A DNA stretch of 64,000 bases, taken from Pogonophryne albipinna (lineage: Eukaryota > Chordata > Actinopteri > Perciformes > Artedidraconidae). This document shows, in pieces, positions 21,640 through 34,690 of this stretch (position 1 is its first letter; every line of letters begins with the position of its first letter). The translations under genes were made by a program, and so were the position numbers. Under the pieces are notes generated by a model. The model saw only the letters and a list, made by a program, of their open reading frames with translations, was not told the origin of the DNA and ran no database searches. The stretch lies in assembly GCA_028583405.1 (NCBI GenBank), contig CM053247.1, positions 12,330,063 to 12,394,062 of the forward strand. The letters are read 5' to 3'.

Positions 21640-24265
21640 GTCTTCTAACTAAACATGACAACAACAATTAAAAGACGGCTGCTGATGTTTGTGATTTTTT
21701 GTTTTGCATTTTACTTTCCTCTTAAGGGATTATGAATTGCTCTGAAAATCATTTAAATTCACCCAGTCGCTGCTGCTGTCCGTTTCAGACACTCAGAGAG
21801 AAACTGACCCCTGATTACTTGATTTGCCGTGCTTTGCTGAGAAAAGCAATCTCCTCATTACTCCTAAATTGTCAACGACATCAAAGAGGCTTTCCAGACT
21901 CTCCCGTTAAGCAGGAAAAGATTCTGTTCTGGGTAATGCCGGTTTGTACTTCTATAGGGCATGATTAAAATTCTAATTTACTGCACACATCTCTACGGAG
22001 GAGAACTCGATTTCATATTTCACACGTTTCATATCATCCTTTGTCACTACGAAGTGTTCAAACAATCTTGTATCTTCATCTAGCTCAATTTATTTATCAG
22101 CAAGACAAACACACATTGAAATTGAAATTCACCCCCAAATTAACACTTCCCTGGTTTACTGTCTTTCTTATGCAAATGTAATCTGATAAGTTTGAACCAA
22201 TGCGTCATTGTTTGTTTGCAGAGCAGCTCAGGCTTAGCTTTGTATTCTCTGCTTGAGCCTTTTCCTGATATCACAAAGGCTGAACCTGTGTTAAAGCATT
22301 GCTGCAGCATGAACTTGTGAGCTTTTACTTGCCACTGAACCATTCCCTGAAACTACTTCTGCTCTTAGCAGGGGACCAGAGGTAAAAAGAGGTGAAGGGA
22401 ATTGTAAGAGCTTTCAGTTTCACATTGAACTCTGAGAGTTGTAAAAAGTCCCCCAAGCATGGAAGGAGACATTTGCACGCCATGGTACACGGAGGGCAAT
22501 AAAGTGTCCTGTTTTGACCCCTACCATAAAGCAATGGAAAATCCCAATCATTTTTTTAAAGCAGTTTAACTTGTATTGTTTGCAACATTGACCACAAGTT
22601 AATGCCTACTTTGCTGACATTTTAAACTTCAAAACTCAAGATAACTTCCTATTTAAAATATTTTGTCACCACAAACCCTTATACACAACACCATTTTTGG
22701 AGAACCTAATGAGTGTGTGTCACAACACATTTAAAGCTGAAACAGCAGAGCGTGAGGTTTTATTATGGAATATTTTTGAGATACACTACATTATCCCTTC
22801 TTTAAGCATTTCTGTTGGGTTTCCACTCTAATTAGCTCGCGTATTTGCAGCAGTTGCTTAGTCATTTTCTTTTGAGGAATTGTGACTTTAATGTTTGTGT
22901 CATTACAGGAAACCACAACTCAGGAGGGGATCATTTTTGTGAGGGCATTCATGAGTCACTAACCGAATCCCATTAAGGTAAAAAATTACACAATTCCTCT
23001 TTAAGCTTACCACTTAAAATCTTGACACTGGCAAAACTGGACGGATATTTATTCTCTACTCAGAAAGTTTAAATGCTTTGAAAGTTATTTCAGTTTAAAG
23101 CCCTGTGGATCGAAAGCAGTGTGTTGTATCCTTAATTATTTTCCATTTGGAAACGTCACAAAGGCCTTTAAAAGGAAACCAAATTATACTCATGAGCGTT
23201 GTTGGGAGCTGTGTTTTTTCCTGTACCTCCGGGGGATTTAAAACTACAATGTAAAAAGAGCTGTCTCCCCACATCTGCACAACTGTCACTGAGCAACGGA
23301 GTGAGGTGGAAGAGAGAACAAAAGTTAGAGGTTAGGAAAAAAAAGGGTCAAAAGGAGTTTGTTTCAAAATAGCGGCAGAACATACAGGCATCACGTGGCC
23401 TGAGGAGTTTACTTAAAAGACTTGTCAAAACACTGGCTAGTGAAGCACTTGAAGTGCCAGGATATCCTTACATTTGCAGTGGTTGGTTCTGGCTACGCAC
23501 ATTCATGAGGACACTTTCATTGGTCGCCTTGCTGTTTTAACTAGTCATGTAGACATTTGTGTTAGTAATAAAATGCACCTTTTGATCTGGGCTTATTATT
23601 TGCAAAACACGTATTAAATAGAAAGAAGTAATCATTTTGTATAGTGCCTCATGAGAATTGTGAAATGAAACAGGTGTCTGAGCAGGGGGCAAAAGAACAT
23701 TCACACTTCTCCTTCATTTCAAAACAAGCCAAAGGTGATGTTTCTTGTGTCTCTTACCATTCATTTATTTTTCAACATGAAAGGTTTATTACAAACACAA
23801 GGCGAAACATTCTGATGTCTGATGACGGGGGCAGAAAGACATTTTTTTTTTCAATGTTCAATTTGAAGCAGGAATGCACTGATAACCTTATACAGTAATA
23901 GGGTTAACACCACGGGATGCATCAGAGTGTGCAATTTGTAAGAGCCTACTTTTGAATTGGGATTTCTTTTTGGCCTTTTTCCACTTGCGAAGCCAAAGCT
24001 GAAGTGGGAACAACTTGAACACTATAATATAATACATTTAAAGCTCCTGGACACACATAGGCCACATATACAAGGTCTTTTAATTTTGTCTTAAATTATT
24101 ATTTATATATTTTAATATCAAAATGTATTAAGCACTGAATTTAGAGCTGTATTTATGATGCCATAAATGGATCTTTAAGACTTTCACTCACAAAGCTTGG
24201 CTAATCATCTCTATTAGGACTGTGTGGTTGTGATTTTAACACGATTTGACAGCACCAGAAGAACC
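21640..24265. other. Unique, gene-free sequence
   Basis: No gene or repeat could be supported. A block near 22820-22990 (ATTAGCTCGCGTATTTGCAG and onward) has the look of conserved non-coding DNA. Confidence 0.5.
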
Positions 24266-24269
24266 CCCA

Positions 24270-24900
24270 CCCCTTAATTTAGGTGTCTCTAACTCAGATC
24301 AGGGGCTGTGCCCCTCTAGTTGGATAGCGCCCCGACCACTGCTAATCAGACACAATCACACAGCACCTGTCACCCGATGATGCTTCCTGGCTGTGTGGTT
24401 TTCTAAGTGGTGAGAGGCTTACATTGTGAAAATTGCCTCCTCCTCGGGGAGCTATTCAATCATTCCAGGTTCCAACCCATAACAAAACAGGCAGTCCACC
24501 CAGAGAGAAACTAATGTGTAATTTGGCCTGTTTGCCATGGAGGCCAGGAAAAGGAAAATGTTCCTCTCGGAGGCAATGATCGGTCGCTCCCCGGGTTATG
24601 GATGCTCAAATTAGTTGATTAACTTCACAAGGACAAAATGAAACTTTTTGCTGACCAATTTATGTGATTGGTGGGAAGCCAAATGGTGTGATAGAGGAGA
24701 GATGGTTTTCGGGGCGCCACTCATCTCTTGAAATGAGACTTGTAAATGAAATCAAATTGAGGACATGCATAGGAATAACTGGCCACCACTTTGGGAGGCC
24801 ATGTACACACAGACAACTCAACTTAGTGTCTTCATTAGATGGTCTGGAAAACACAGGAGATTGGCTTTGTGTGCTCTTGCATAGTAGCCATGTCATTAAT
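24270..24900. other. Candidate conserved non-coding element
   Basis: A 600-bp stretch of balanced composition, free of repeat signatures and stop-rich in all frames beyond about 80 codons. It carries words often seen in enhancers (CAAATTAGTTGATTAACTTC, GGCAATGATCGGTC). No conservation data were available, so this is an impression. Confidence 0.25.
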
Positions 24901-27900
24901 TATGGATACACTTGGTAGTGATGCCACACCATGTCCGACTGACCAGAGCTGAGCAAATGACAACTGAGGTCAAAACATTAAGCTCTTCCTGCCCACATTT
25001 GTATTCTGGTCATTAACTTCAGGCCAGCCTCACAGGTATAAGGTTAGGCTAATAGATGTATTGAGCAGTATAATATTTATTCAGTTACTGGCGTGCATGG
25101 TTGAAACTTTTGTCTATTGGTACAGTGATAACAACTTGTAAAATCTAATCATGTTTTAGCTTGTATCTTTGATAATTTGAATTACAGTTATTCACATTGG
25201 CAGGAAAAAAGGAGTTAATTGACTGACTAATTGTATTAATGACATAAAAGTGAAGGCATAATATATGAACAGAAAAGCAGTTTTTATCCTTTCATATGAA
25301 TATATGAATGGAGGCTTTCAGAAGCCCTCAATTCATTTGAAACTTCAATTTCAGCAGATTGCTAAACTGAGGCTGACCTCTACTGTTGTAATCTGAAACC
25401 TTTGCAAACCAACATGATCTCTCATTTACCCTTTGATTCAACGTATAAAAGTCTCACCAACAATACTTCTTGCTTTAGCTTCAGACCTGTTTGCTCACTT
25501 TGACACTTTAAACAGCCAACAAGTTCCATGGCACAGTTATTTTTATTGTATTCATGTTGAATTCTTTCAGCAATACCGACTCCAATAGTTTAGGAAGTCT
25601 GCATCCATCCACTTTGTTGACTCTGTTTGATGGCCACTACCATTGGTATTGAATCCCACTTAACCTTTCTCTCCACCCCCATGAGGATGATAACATAGAA
25701 GCCATGCTGCCAGGTGGTGATCAGTAAGCTTTGTCATCTATTCAGCTTTCCCAGTCCCACCCTTCTTGTCCGTGAGTCACTGCCCAAAGGTAGCGAAGAG
25801 GTTCAGGTCTGCTGCCGGCTGACTGCCCCCGTCTAGTGAGACAGTCGTGGAGTCATGGTCCCCCTGCTTCTCTGGGACCAAAGAGCAAAGTTCCTCCAAA
25901 GGCCAGCCCTCTGCCCTCGTCCTCTGGGACAATAGTGCCTGTCACATAAAGAGCAAACGGCAAAGTCCCTCTTCTTCCTGCTCTGTCGGTGTGTCTTTCA
26001 TGACCATGGCTGCCTCAAAAAGACCTTCTCTTCAGACAGTTTTTGTTCTGCTTTGCTATCCAACAGTGGCTCCCATCACAATCATGCGTTGCATTTTTAG
26101 GTATAGCCATATCAGTAGGTTAGAGTTGGCCACATTTGGCAAATTTCCTTGCACTATTACTTGCAGGCAGATCCAGGAAGAAAACTGACTGAGACTTTAG
26201 ATGATACCTGAAATGATTCTGTCACTCTGGGTCTGCCCTGTCTCTTTCAACTCTTTTTAGAACGAGCCAACTTTTAGTACTGCCGCTCCGAGCGCTTTTT
26301 GTTCAAAGTATTATGCTTGAAATAATAAGTACAGACAGGAAGTTAAGGACATGTCATGTACAGTAATGATTTAGGAATTATGACGCTATATCGCTGTACT
26401 TTTATACTCTTAATGAACTGACAAAATGCATAGAGATGGATGCAAGCACCGCAATTTTAAAGGGTTTTTAACTGTTAATAGAGGAACAAATCTTTGATAA
26501 TGTGCATACACGTGACCATAGTTTACAATATATTTGCTAAACAAATGATATGTATGACCTTTTAAAAATCAATTCGAAATGTCTATCCTGATCAGATTTC
26601 ACAATCAACATGGGGTTATTAAAAGGGTAGTTCAGCTTTTTAAAATTGTGCTAAAATCACTTAATTGATATCATAAATCCTGTGGTTGCTTCACAACCAT
26701 CGAAATGCATCAGGGTTGGTTGGAAAGCAGCACACTAGCTACTTTTTAAAGTGGCCTCTTGTTGATATTTTGAAAGTTGAATTGACCAACAGTCCAAATG
26801 AACAGTATTAACCTGTCAAACAGACCATTATAGGTTAGATCAAACAGAAACAGGTTAGGTGTGTTAGTACTAATACACCACCCTCCACTCTGCTCACCAT
26901 CAAGAATGTCTAACATGTATTTCATGATTGAGTTTGATGTGTTCAGGTATTTCCCCAGTTCCACTAATGGGTAGCATCCGTGGGCATGTACTGTATGACC
27001 TACGTGTTCTTCACCTTTCCTCTGTAATATCATGTGATGTACAGAGACCACCCTTGTGTGAGACAGCTGTTAAACACCACCTTCTGCATGTCAGCCAGGA
27101 TGGACAAGGTGTGTCAATCAGGCTTCAGTGGGTTACTGCTGACCCATGGCTTAAGGATGCCTCCTTGCATAATGTACCCATGGTTCCATGGACACAGACA
27201 GCCCCCCCCCTCCTCTCCTGTCATTCTCATAGCTGCTGAGGAATTCATGCATGAGGAATACACAGAGTGAAGGTCTTACAGCTTATGGAGCCAGTTGCAA
27301 CCTTATTGGCTAGTCTTGTTTCTATACATACATGGGGGCACTTTTTTCTTGAAATGACTACTCACGTGTCTTTAAAAAGGTACAAATGATACTAGATTTT
27401 TTTCCTAAACATAACATTCTACCTTTCAATGAGAATATATTTGACTATGCAATTCTGTTGTATTGGGACATTATTTGCATTAGAAAATCCTGCTCTCCTA
27501 ATAGCATAAATCAAGAATCTTAATCTTGAAATATGTAACATTCCCTATTCATTACGAAAGACACAGTGGCAATTAGTCACCTCAACAAATGCACACACTT
27601 TTGGCAACCTTAGAAGCTTGTTCCACAGCCCTCAACATGTTTAAAAAGGGAGAGAGGGAGAGGGAGAGCGAGATCGACACGGACTAATCCGCCTCAGCGA
27701 CTTTGGGACAAGCTTGCTTCTCCTTCAGGGGTGGTGAACATAACTGAGAGCTGCCAGCCTGCATGCAAAAAGACAGACTGATCCCACATGAGCAGAAGAG
27801 ACAAAAATGAGAGGAAAAGCAGAGCAGTGATAGTGACAGTGTAGTACAGCGCCATGTCAGAACTGAAAGGTCACATGAGCAGTGTAGGTCTAGTTACGTA

Positions 27901-30900
27901 GTCATAACAGACGTGCCTTCAAAATATGTGAATTTTATGCTGTACATAAATACATATTTTCTTTATTATTTGAAGCTTAGCCATCGCAAGTCGATTGAAA
28001 AAAAGCGTAATTATTTTCAGACTCCTGGCTTTGCATCGATTAAAAATATTTGACACTTTGAGCAGATATATTCAAATCTTCAATCAAAGTTTAACATTTG
28101 CTCCTTAGTGTTAGTTATCTTTAGATTTAAGATTCTCTTTTGACTGAGCCCCAATGATTTCCCCCCGAAAAAAATGATTCCCATGATTCTTCACTTAGTT
28201 AGTTAGTGAGAACAAAGATATCACTGCAACACCCCCCTCAACAGTAAGCCACTGAACATGGGTGTTTGATGCAGAGACCTCAGAAACAGCCTCAAGTGCA
28301 ACTCCGACAGCTCGAAGCTCTTACCTTGTAAGCAGAAGGTTATAATAATTTGTGTTGTGCTTTTTTAGGGAATTTAAAGGACACTTCGGCTATTAATGAA
28401 TACAAATAGCCAATTAAATATTTTCTCCATAATTATTTTTGTTTAAAAAACCAAAACAAGACCTTCAGCCATGCATGATAAAACCTGTTGGATTGATTTT
28501 CATTACAGCTTGTTTTATTTGAGCTATGGTCACCATCCTATGACATTTATAGATATAAAATTTCAAATCAAATGAGCAAATAGATTTAGAATTATTTTAA
28601 TTAAAACAAAATCATCAAAAGGGGATTGACTGAATCCATGTAAAAAGAAGACAGTTAGAGGACATGTTGTGTTCAAGTTCAACAGTAAAATTACACTATA
28701 AAAACAAATGCGAACAAATTAGCAGTCATCCATATAAAATACAACTAGCCCTTGCAATATTCGGTGAATCAGGACGAAGCACTCCATATGCTTTATTGTG
28801 TCGTCCTACCGCACCCACAATTCCAAATACATTTCAGTCCTTTATTGGTGCTACAACAAGCTAACTCTTTTGTTGGCTAGTACAATAATCTAGATACTGC
28901 TCTATTGAAAAGGAACAAGTACAAAAAGAACGTTACCTGTAAATCTGCGTAATATAAAATATAAACTCTCTTGAAAAAGGCCATAACAAAAGTGTAATAT
29001 GCAGCATGCATTACATTTATTTTCTGAAAACAACTGAAGATTATTAAATTAAAGATAATATTTGGAAATGAAAGTGGACCAAAGAGTGGTCAATAATGCA
29101 TTGAGTTGCTTTTGTTAGGGAGGATATCTTCTGTTAGAATGCAATTGTATACATTTCTGCCAATAACATATTAGCATTTGAAACAAAAAAGAAGAAACGT
29201 TAAATTGATTAACTTGATCCTGCCCTCTGTAGCCAGCCCCCTCGGCCCTTCACACAGACTCGCCTTTGAAGCCTTCTAATGAGTGATTCAATAATGGGGT
29301 TTTCCAAAGAAAAGAGAGAACATTTACATTTGAACCAATTACTCTTTTTTATACTCTTAATATATTTGATCTTTCTCATGCTTTGTCACAAATAGAGGAA
29401 CCTCTTCTGCCTCTGAGGAGCAGCCTCTTCTGAAATATTGACTTATCATTTTGCACTGTGAGGAAATAATTCAATAATAGCCCTACCAGAAATCTCAATC
29501 AGAGGTCGACTGTTGTGATTATTTTGCTCACAGCTGAGCTCTCTCTCTATCTCATTACTTTTCACTGGTTACTTTCAGTTTATTAATCTTGGTGTAATAT
29601 CTTGTGGCATTCTGTTAGATTCATTCAGTTTATTATTGTGTTCTATGTAAACATTTTAGGAGATTAGATTTACTTTTCTTATCTTCCCCTCATTCTGTTC
29701 ACATTTGGCTGCACATAGTCTTGAATTGGTTTGTAGACACTACAACTTGTTTATCTCCTCGTACTGTCTCTACTTTTGTCTGAGTGTGTGTTTGTTTGGG
29801 TGGGTAGCTGTATGTGTGTTCATTCATGCAGGCAGACACAGGCAATCTGTTTGGGCTAGATAGGCCACCTTTTACAGATTCTGTGTGTGAACTACCCTCA
29901 ACTGAATCCAGCATCGGCTAACAGCTGAGTCATGTGATCAACTGGGGTCTTAGCAAACAAAAAAGGATTGCCAGTCTTATCTCCTTTCAAAATGTCAAGC
30001 AGAGGATAAATTATATCTTAACCTTATGGAATTGTTAATATTCAACTTGTCAGCATATGGAATCAAATCACAATAACTCATTTTATTTCTCCGATGGGCC
30101 ATAATATCAACAGAAAGTTGTGCCTTTTGAATTCAACAATTGCTCCCTTGATACCGCTGTAGCACATTTTCAACTGAAAATGTACCTGCTGCACCGTGTG
30201 AGGTATGTGCTGTGCACGTTTCTATTGACTCAGGTTAAGCTATCTTTGCAAGTCAGCCTCACCACACTGTTGCTGCTCTCTGAATTAATTCAAACTCACA
30301 TAAAAGAAGAGTTTATGCCGCAGCCAAAGGCGTTATCTTCACTTGTGTGGTGAATGTTATGTTTCTGCAAGCTGAGAGAACAGATCAGTGTGTTGTCATT
30401 ATGATGACGGAGGTGTCACATGTCTGTCTAGCAATTATTTCCCTGGATAAGATTAAAAAAGCTTATGTTATTACAGTGTACGATACATGTCTTTGAATGT
30501 GTGGGCACTATTCTGAATAAGAAACAGATTCTCTCTTCAGAAGCAGAACCAAGGACTCCTCTGCTCCCCTTCCTCTCCTCTTTTTCAGCTGCCAGTGTCA
30601 ACGTTCTGGATCAGTGAATGGGCCAGATGGCTGCAGAACACAGTCCCCTCTCTCTCAATTCTTCCCTCCCTCTTTCCTTCCACTACTCACACCATCGTTC
30701 TATTGAAGCCCCCATACCAACACTTCCCATCTCTCTTTTTCATCTGTTCTCACTATTCTATCTGTACTCACACTTTTCTGTCTCTCCCATGGCGCTGTAG
30801 CAGAGGATACACTCCTCTCAGTTGCCCAGGGCTCTGCTGTCAAGCCTTTCCCAAGCTCAACTTCCCAAGCCTGACGGCTGTGTGCCTCCTGCGTCGTCTC

Positions 30901-32190
30901 CCTGAGAAATTAAAGGAGCCTATACCGTCGCTTGCCTCACTCTCCTGCACTTCATCTGCCCACTCCTCATCATCCTTCTCTTGATCGTCCATACAGCCAG
31001 ACACCGATGCATTAGCATTTTTTAAGAAATAAAAAGGAGGACCAGATGGACTATAAGCGAGCAAAAACCGACAAACCACTCCAATCTCCCACAGTGTTTT
31101 CATAACATTCATGTTTGGAAGAGTTTACTCCAACTCAGGGCTGTTGATGTTCAGTCATTTGAAGCAGAAAACAAGTTTATTTAATCCTGGCTATACATCA
31201 AGTAGCACACATGGCACCATATTAGCTAGGCAGGGGTGTATATAGACAATGCAGGCAATGTGGTGGCCCTTGGGGGCCGAAAGGTAGAGCTCAACCTATG
31301 TGTTGAGGGGAAAATTGCCTCTGAAAAAATGTATCAGATTGCTCCCTCTGAAACTCACTTCATACAAAGAAGAACTAGCATGATTGATATTGATGAAGCC
31401 ATTTGCTGTATAAGTCTTATATGAAAAGGCAAAACCATCTTTGTTATGGTTTCCTTTTTAGGTAATATACTGTAGTCAGAAGCAATAATACCTTTATTTG
31501 CCTAATTTATACAAACCATTAAAGCTATAAAAATGACTTAAGAAGTCAATTGAATATGTATTTGGAATTGTTGTCATATGTACATATTATGCATTGATGA
31601 TTGCTGTGTAATTTGTGGGACAATATAATCCAATTCAACATGACAACTTAGTTTTAACATGAATATGGTGTTTCATTTACCTTCACTACATGATTATCTA
31701 AACCCAAATCAAAGTGTTTGCCCAACCACTAGAGGGGTAATGCCACTTGATTAAAATGATTTATTGTGACAGTGATTTGTCATCTTGCTGATGGGGGCAT
31801 CAACGTCATAGACACATGACAAACAATTAATTTTGATGACTTGTTGGCCAACATACAAATGCAGTAATGGCGAGTAATTTCTGTGCACAAATAATTTTAG
31901 AGGTCAATTTAAAATCATAAAACATTTAATGGAGCCTTGTCCTGTGAAGGAAGCAGTAATAATGTTGTTACATCACCTCATCATCAGTTAAACCTAACCT
32001 AGCAGGCATTTTTTAAACAGCCATTAACTGTTTACCAAAAAAATATGTTTTTATTTTTAATTTGGTCTTTCTACCTGGAGCCAGGCTTCAAAATGGACTT
32101 TGTTCAGTAAAATAGTTTCCTCTTCCTGTCCAATCTCTTAATCCTTAGTTATTATTCTCACAGCATTTTCCCAGACCTTTGGCATGTCAC
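24901..32190. other. Mostly unique, gene-free sequence
   Basis: No supported gene. 26627-26660 resembles the start of a common teleost repeat (AAAAGGGTAGTTCAGC). 27646-27672 is a GA-rich simple repeat. 31229-31290 begins CAGGGGTGTATATAG and may be a broken hAT end. A minus-strand frame at 30840-31112 with an acidic segment and an Arg run was considered as an exon and left out for lack of support. Confidence 0.5.
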
Positions 32191-32194
32191 GTTG

Positions 32195-32700
32195 TGTTGA
32201 CTGTCAGGATGTTTATTAGCCTCGGCCTATGTAAAGCAATAAAAAGCAATTGCATTAGGCATTACACAGAGGGAAATCAATAAATCATAGCTGATAATGT
32301 GGTGAGCCCAATTAATTCTAACAATCGCTGCACACACCTAAGCAGCATAATGCATGTGCTGTTTGTTTGTGCCAGGCATTTGGCTGTAATTATCTAAATT
32401 ATTATCCCTGCTCGTTCAAACCTGACCCCTACACGAGGTCACAGGCGAATATGAGGGTAATATTCTGGTGATCGCCCTCAGGGAATTTATTATCATGGAC
32501 ACCGTGCAGGTAGTGCTAGCCGTCAAATCAATACTCATCATTTAGTGAAACACATATGTGAAAGGTGATAATGTCATTTTTCCATTTGGCTGCTGCCTAC
32601 TCACTGCCTCGAGTATAGCCAGAACACATAAAGTGCAGCCATTAAAGTCATCTGTTCTCATAAAGAACAGAGTCAGAGCCCTTTGAGAATGGTGTAGATA
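32195..32700. other. Candidate conserved non-coding element
   Basis: A dense stretch without repeat features. It contains homeodomain-type words (CCCAATTAATTC, GTAATTATCTAAATTATTAT), GATA/TATC words and ATCAATACTCATCATTTAG. It resembles vertebrate developmental enhancers in texture. Conservation was not tested. Confidence 0.3.
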
Positions 32701-33019
32701 TGGAGCCTGTTTTTTTTTCTGATTTCTATCTCCTTTCTCCGTTAGAAAAGTGACTGAAGGAGGTTGTGTGTGTCTCAGTGTGTGTGTAGCTCATACAGAT
32801 ATTCACATGTCTTAAAAGGGTGTGGGTGTATAAAAGAAAAGCCAATTACAGTGTTGCAGCTCTGACAACATGACAGCTTTTCCTCCATGACATTGCAAGA
32901 AAGCCACTGTTTGCTGAAAACTTTTTTTGTTATCAAGATCAATAACCTTCAAGGTGTAATAGCATATGCCCAGAATAAATGACGGAGCATGTGTGTATGC
33001 GTGTGTAACAATCCAGAGA

Positions 33020-33180
33020 AGTGTGTCCCTGAGGCCTATCTATCTGGAGCTGATTACAACATGACCATTAGGCACAAGGCATGCTGGTCTCAGCTGGAAT
33101 TGGATTTTAATTGGACTGCCTTAATTGGTTTATTGCACTTGGAGGTAGAATTGAATGTGGTGGAAAAACCTCCTGTGAGG
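33020..33180. other. Candidate conserved non-coding element
   Basis: Contains paired TAATTGG motifs (TTTTAATTGGACTGCCTTAA then TTGG) next to GGAATTGG. A 64-codon open frame covers part of it but is not convincing as coding. Conservation was not tested. Confidence 0.22.
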
Positions 33181-33680
33181 TGAAAACAGGATCTGAAATG
33201 CAACAGCTATTGCACGGTTCTGGAGATTTTCAACCTCAGCTTGCAGGATTGTGTTATCGACTTTAGTTTGGTTCCAAATGTGGCTCTTGGTAGCTTACTG
33301 TCTTTTCACAAAAAAACATTTCCTGCAAATCTCTGCACGGAGACTCAAATTACTATATAGCTGCAAAGAGCAAAAGCTGTAATTTGTTGAATAGGGTCTT
33401 ATGGTAGGGGTGTGTTCCCTCCTGACTGGGTTAACACTGAAGTTAAGTGGGTCATTTAGACAATCTTCACAGAAAGCAACGGTTAACACGGTATAACAAA
33501 CCCAGCCGCTCTTCCTCCAGTGACATTTGGCCTTTTACTAACTATTACAATTAGGTTCCTGACAAATTAACCTCCATTACCTCCTCTTTACGACATCCTG
33601 TTTTACCTGCTCCTGTCTTTTGACTTCTTTGTTCATCAGTTAAAGCACACTTTAAAATGTAATAACATTCTCACATACAC

Positions 33681-33702
33681 ATATATATATATATATATAT
33701 AA
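33681..33702. repeat. (TA)n microsatellite
   Basis: An alternating AT run of about 22 bp. Confidence 0.85.
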
Positions 33703-33905
33703 TTCCTTGGTTTAACATTGTGTGCACTTAAAGAAGGCATAGTCACTCTTTTTTGACATTTGTCTTTCATAGTCAAGGCTATTAAACTAATGTAAGATGT
33801 ATTCAAGTATTGTCTGGGTAGATGTTTGTAGCAGTGGGTAATAGATACACACAGTTACTAATGAACCTGCATGTGACATAGGAAGGGGAGACAAATGTTG
33901 AACGG

Positions 33906-33922
33906 CTAACCCTAACCCTAAC
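33906..33922 (-). repeat. Short interstitial telomere-like repeat
   Basis: CTAACCCTAACCCTAACC contains almost three units of the vertebrate telomere repeat (TTAGGG on the minus strand). It is short enough to be coincidence. Confidence 0.5.
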
Positions 33923-34426
33923 CTTAACACACTAAAGCTGACAGTGCAGTGCTTAATGTCATAGACTGACATGTAATAAGGTGATATATGATTGGTGAGA
34001 CATACTGAAAATATACATTTGTAGCTTAAGAAAACAAATGGCTGTATATGACACTTTAAGGAGAACCTTTTAAACTCAAGAATGAAGACGATAACCAAAC
34101 GGATTATCAGGTACCTCAGCCAGCTTTGCTACAATCTGTGTTGCCTGCTGCCATCTGGCACACGTGACCACAGCATCCAGTTCTGCACCATTTGGCCTTG
34201 GTAGAGGCCTGTGCTCTCCGAGTGCCCTTTCATACACTCTAAAAACAAATGCCTTGGTTCAACAAAGAAAATCAAGGCAACAGTTTGCATCAATGTTTAT
34301 TGAGTTAAGACAACTTCTAATGAAATTGTCTTAAAGCAACAAAGTTATTTGAGTTAGGGGAGAAGGCTTTTCCTCTACAATCAGAGGTGTTTTTAATTAC
34401 CACTTACTTAATAATTGGTAGCATGA

Positions 34427-34690
34427 ACACAAGTTTTGAAGTTGATTACTCAAAAGATTAAGTTGTTCCGACTAGTTTTACCACATGATTTAAAAGGAAT
34501 ATTAAGTTGTATGTACTTAATTACCCTCATTTGGGATACACGTTTTTAAGTTGATTACTCCAAAAATTAAGTTGATCCAACTTGTTTTACCGCATTACTT
34601 AAAAGGAATTTTAAGTTGTATGTACTTAATTACCATCATTGTGAACACACGTTTTTAAGTTGACAACCATTTATAAATTAAGTTGCTCCA
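34427..34690 (+). repeat. 109-bp subterminal tandem repeat
   Basis: About 2.3 copies. The word GTTGATTACT recurs at 34441 and 34550, and a diverged third start (GTTGACAACC) is at 34659. Each unit contains AAGTTGTATGTACTTAATTA. Confidence 0.8.

Noticed and set aside
25847..26188. 113-codon open frame
   Set aside because: No recognisable domain and no splice or promoter context.
30840..31112. Minus-strand frame with acidic segment (DDQEKDDEEWADE) and an Arg run
   Set aside because: Could be an exon, but upstream acceptor signals are weak and I recognise no protein. Left out; alignment to fish transcripts would decide.
31229..31300. Possible hAT left end (CAGGGGTGTATATAG)
   Set aside because: No partner right end or duplication found nearby; kept only as a note in the surrounding stretch.
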